Position numbers and translations under genes: made by a program. From the NCBI GenBank assembly GCA_002332905.1, contig DDAM01000066.1, positions 1 through 64,000 of the forward strand: a DNA stretch of 64,000 nucleotides. Reading direction: 5' to 3'. Numbering within the stretch: the first letter of the stretch is position 1; every line of letters starts with the position of its first letter. A model generated the notes under the pieces. That model was given only the letters and a program-made list of their open reading frames with translations, was not told the origin of the DNA and ran no database searches. This DNA comes from Firmicutes bacterium UBA2058 (GTDB lineage Bacteria; Bacillota; Clostridia; Tissierellales; Sedimentibacteraceae). Positions 62,224 to 64,000 of the stretch are shown piece by piece.

Positions 62224-64000
62224 ATGGCAAAAGTTATGAAGACAATGGATGGTAACACTGCTGCAGCATATGTATCATATGCATTTACAGAAGTAGCAGC
62301 GATATTTCCTATAACACCATCCTCGCCAATGGCTGAGCTTTCAGATGAATGGTCAGCAAATGGTAAAACAAATATATTTGGACAAACAGTGAGAGTTACT
62401 GAGTTACAATCAGAGGCTGGAGCATCAGGAGCAGTTCACGGATCACTTGCAGCAGGTGCTTTGACAACAACATATACAGCATCACAAGGCTTACTTTTGA
62501 TGATACCAAATATGTACAAAATAGCAGGTGAATTATTACCTGGAGTATTCCATGTAACTGCAAGAGCTGTAGCAGGGCATGCACTTTCAATATTTGGAGA
62601 TCATTCAGATGTTATGGCTGCAAGACAAACAGGTTTTGCTCTTTTAGCTTCAAGTAGCGTGCAAGAAGTTATGGATTTAGGTGGAGTAGCTCATTTAACA
62701 TCTATAAAAACTAGAGTACCATTTTTACACTTCTTTGATGGATTTAGAACATCTCATGAAATACAAAAAATTGAAACAATTGATTATGCTGATTTTGCAA
62801 AATTAGTTGACTATGATGCAGTAAAGGCATTTAGAGACAGAGCGTTAAATCCAGAGCGTCCAGTAACAAAAGGTACTGCTCAAAACCCTGATATATTCTT
62901 CCAAGCTAAAGAAGCTTCAAATAAATTTTATGAAGCAGTTCCAGATGCAGTAAATAGTTACATGCAAGAAATAACTAAACTAACAGGAAGAGAATATAAA
63001 CCATTTAATTACTATGGAGCAGCTGATGCTGAACACGTAATAGTTGCAATGGGCTCAGTAACAGAAACAATTCAAGAAGTTATTGATTATTTAATTGCAA
63101 AAGGCGAAAAAGTAGGTTTATTAATAGTTCACTTATATAGACCATTCTCAGCTAAATATTTCTTTGATGTAATGCCATCAACAGTTAAAAAAATAGCTGT
63201 ATTAGATAGAACAAAAGAGCCAGGAGCTATAGGAGAGCCATTATATCTAGACGTTAAATCATTATATTATGATTTAGATAAAAAACCAGTTATAGTTGGT
63301 GGAAGATATGGTTTAGGTTCAAAAGACACTACTCCTGCTCAAATATTTGCAGTTTACGAAAACTTAAATCAAGATAAACCTAAGAATCAATTTACAATTG
63401 GTATTAATGATGATGTTACTTTTACTTCATTGGAGGTTAAAGAAACAGTAAACGTATCAGCAGAAGGTACTGTAAGATGTAAGTTCTGGGGATTAGGATC
63501 AGACGGAACAGTTGGCGCTAATAAGAGTGCTATCAAAATTATAGGTGACCATACTAACATGTACGCACAAGGTTACTTCTCATATGATAGTAAAAAATCT
63601 GGTGGCATAACAGTATCACACTTAAGATTTGGTAAAAAACCAATTCACTCAACTTATTTAATAGATGAATCAGATTTTGCTTCATGTTCACAACAATCAT
63701 ATGTTGATAAATATGATGTTATAGCTGGATTAAGAAAAGGCGGTAATTTCTTACTAAACACTTCATGGTCAGTTGAAGAGTTAGATGCTAATTTACCAGC
63801 TAATATGAAGAAATATATAGCAGATAAGAATATTAATTTCTATACAATAAATGCAACTAAAGTTGCAGAAGAATTAGGCTTAGGTAATAGAACTAACATG
63901 ATAATGCAAGCAGCATTCTTTAAGCTAGCAAATGTTATTCCTGTAGAAGACGCTGTTAAATACTTAGAAGATGCAATTGTTAAATCTTACGGTAAAAAAG
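62224..64000 (+). CDS. nifJ: Pyruvate:ferredoxin (flavodoxin) oxidoreductase, N-terminal part
   Basis: 592 codons are open to the end of the window without a stop, so the gene is cut by the edge (about half of the usual ~1170 residues). The start MAKVMKTMDGNTAAAYVSYA with AFTEVAAIFPITPSSPMAE, then TASQGLLLMIPNMYKIAGEL, is the pyrimidine/pyruvate-binding domain. LDRTKEPGAIGEPLYLDV and the domain with FWGLGSDGTVGANK follow. It oxidises pyruvate to acetyl-CoA and CO2, reducing ferredoxin, the main pyruvate route in anaerobes. TAGGAGGTAAATTATAA precedes the ATG. Confidence 0.97.
   Translation, partial: MAKVMKTMDGNTAAAYVSYAFTEVAAIFPITPSSPMAELSDEWSANGKTNIFGQTVRVTELQSEAGASGAVHGSLAAGALTTTYTASQGLLLMIPNMYKIAGELLPGVFHVTARAVAGHALSIFGDHSDVMAARQTGFALLASSSVQEVMDLGGVAHLTSIKTRVPFLHFFDGFRTSHEIQKIETIDYADFAKLVDYDAVKAFRDRALNPERPVTKGTAQNPDIFFQAKEASNKFYEAVPDAVNSYMQEITKLTGREYKPFNYYGAADAEHVIVAMGSVTETIQEVIDYLIAKGEKVGLLIVHLYRPFSAKYFFDVMPSTVKKIAVLDRTKEPGAIGEPLYLDVKSLYYDLDKKPVIVGGRYGLGSKDTTPAQIFAVYENLNQDKPKNQFTIGINDDVTFTSLEVKETVNVSAEGTVRCKFWGLGSDGTVGANKSAIKIIGDHTNMYAQGYFSYDSKKSGGITVSHLRFGKKPIHSTYLIDESDFASCSQQSYVDKYDVIAGLRKGGNFLLNTSWSVEELDANLPANMKKYIADKNINFYTINATKVAEELGLGNRTNMIMQAAFFKLANVIPVEDAVKYLEDAIVKSYGKK

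Overview
The window (about 30% G+C by eye) looks like the chromosome of a low-GC, Gram-positive anaerobe of the class Clostridia. This rests on strong AGGAGG ribosome-binding sites, a T-box on leuS, CIRCE/HrcA control of dnaK, HPr kinase, an LTA synthase-type protein, S-layer homology domains, a pyruvate:ferredoxin oxidoreductase and a Kal-like enzyme of lysine fermentation. The genus cannot be read from the sequence; an amino-acid fermenter of the Peptostreptococcales/Tissierellales kind is an inference.

Layout. (1) 1-14936: one long + strand operon resembling a Tad/Flp (CpaB-CpaE-CpaF-TadB-TadC-TadE) machine. It has two twin small membrane peptides, two TadE-like proteins, an SLH-anchored protein and a 1705-residue secreted protein. 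The ATPases have altered P-loops, no prepilin peptidase is present, and hairpins sit between several genes. (2) 14937-17500: a nucleoside phosphorylase-like gene, a broken ORF, a 111-bp near-perfect palindrome and a DegV protein. (3) 17561-20600 (-): a four-domain CoA-disulfide/persulfide reductase and an ArsR-family repressor. (4) 20770-22050: decayed LuxR/MalT-type regulator and subtilase genes, followed by an M3 oligopeptidase. (5) 24296-35850: a decayed ORF, T-box-leuS, an LTA synthase-like protein, membrane proteins, rlmH, a SLOG protein, a second DegV, a cold-shock protein and a sigma-54 activator.

(6) 36023-42680: a clear -24/-12 promoter, divergent from the sigma-54 activator, drives an SDR dehydrogenase, a divergent two-subunit glycine-decarboxylase-like PLP enzyme, an AcoX-like kinase and an NhaC-type antiporter. 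No GcvH, GcvT or Lpd gene is present. The usual glycine-decarboxylase motifs are remodelled in both subunits, so this looks like a dedicated catabolic module for an unidentified amino acid. It is, with the Tad-like locus, the best candidate for an undescribed system.

(7) 42787-57886: DMT transporter, murI, typA, a lipoprotein, hrcA-grpE-dnaK-dnaJ (GrpE with a cysteine-rich N-terminus), a surface protein gene interrupted by one TGA, a Kal-like enzyme, secD-secF and a thioesterase. (8) 57928-64000: flavin reductase, monooxygenase-fold protein and glutaminase on the - strand, then a permease, hprK, four tandem hairpins and the start of nifJ, which runs off the end. No rRNA, tRNA, CRISPR array or intact insertion sequence was seen.
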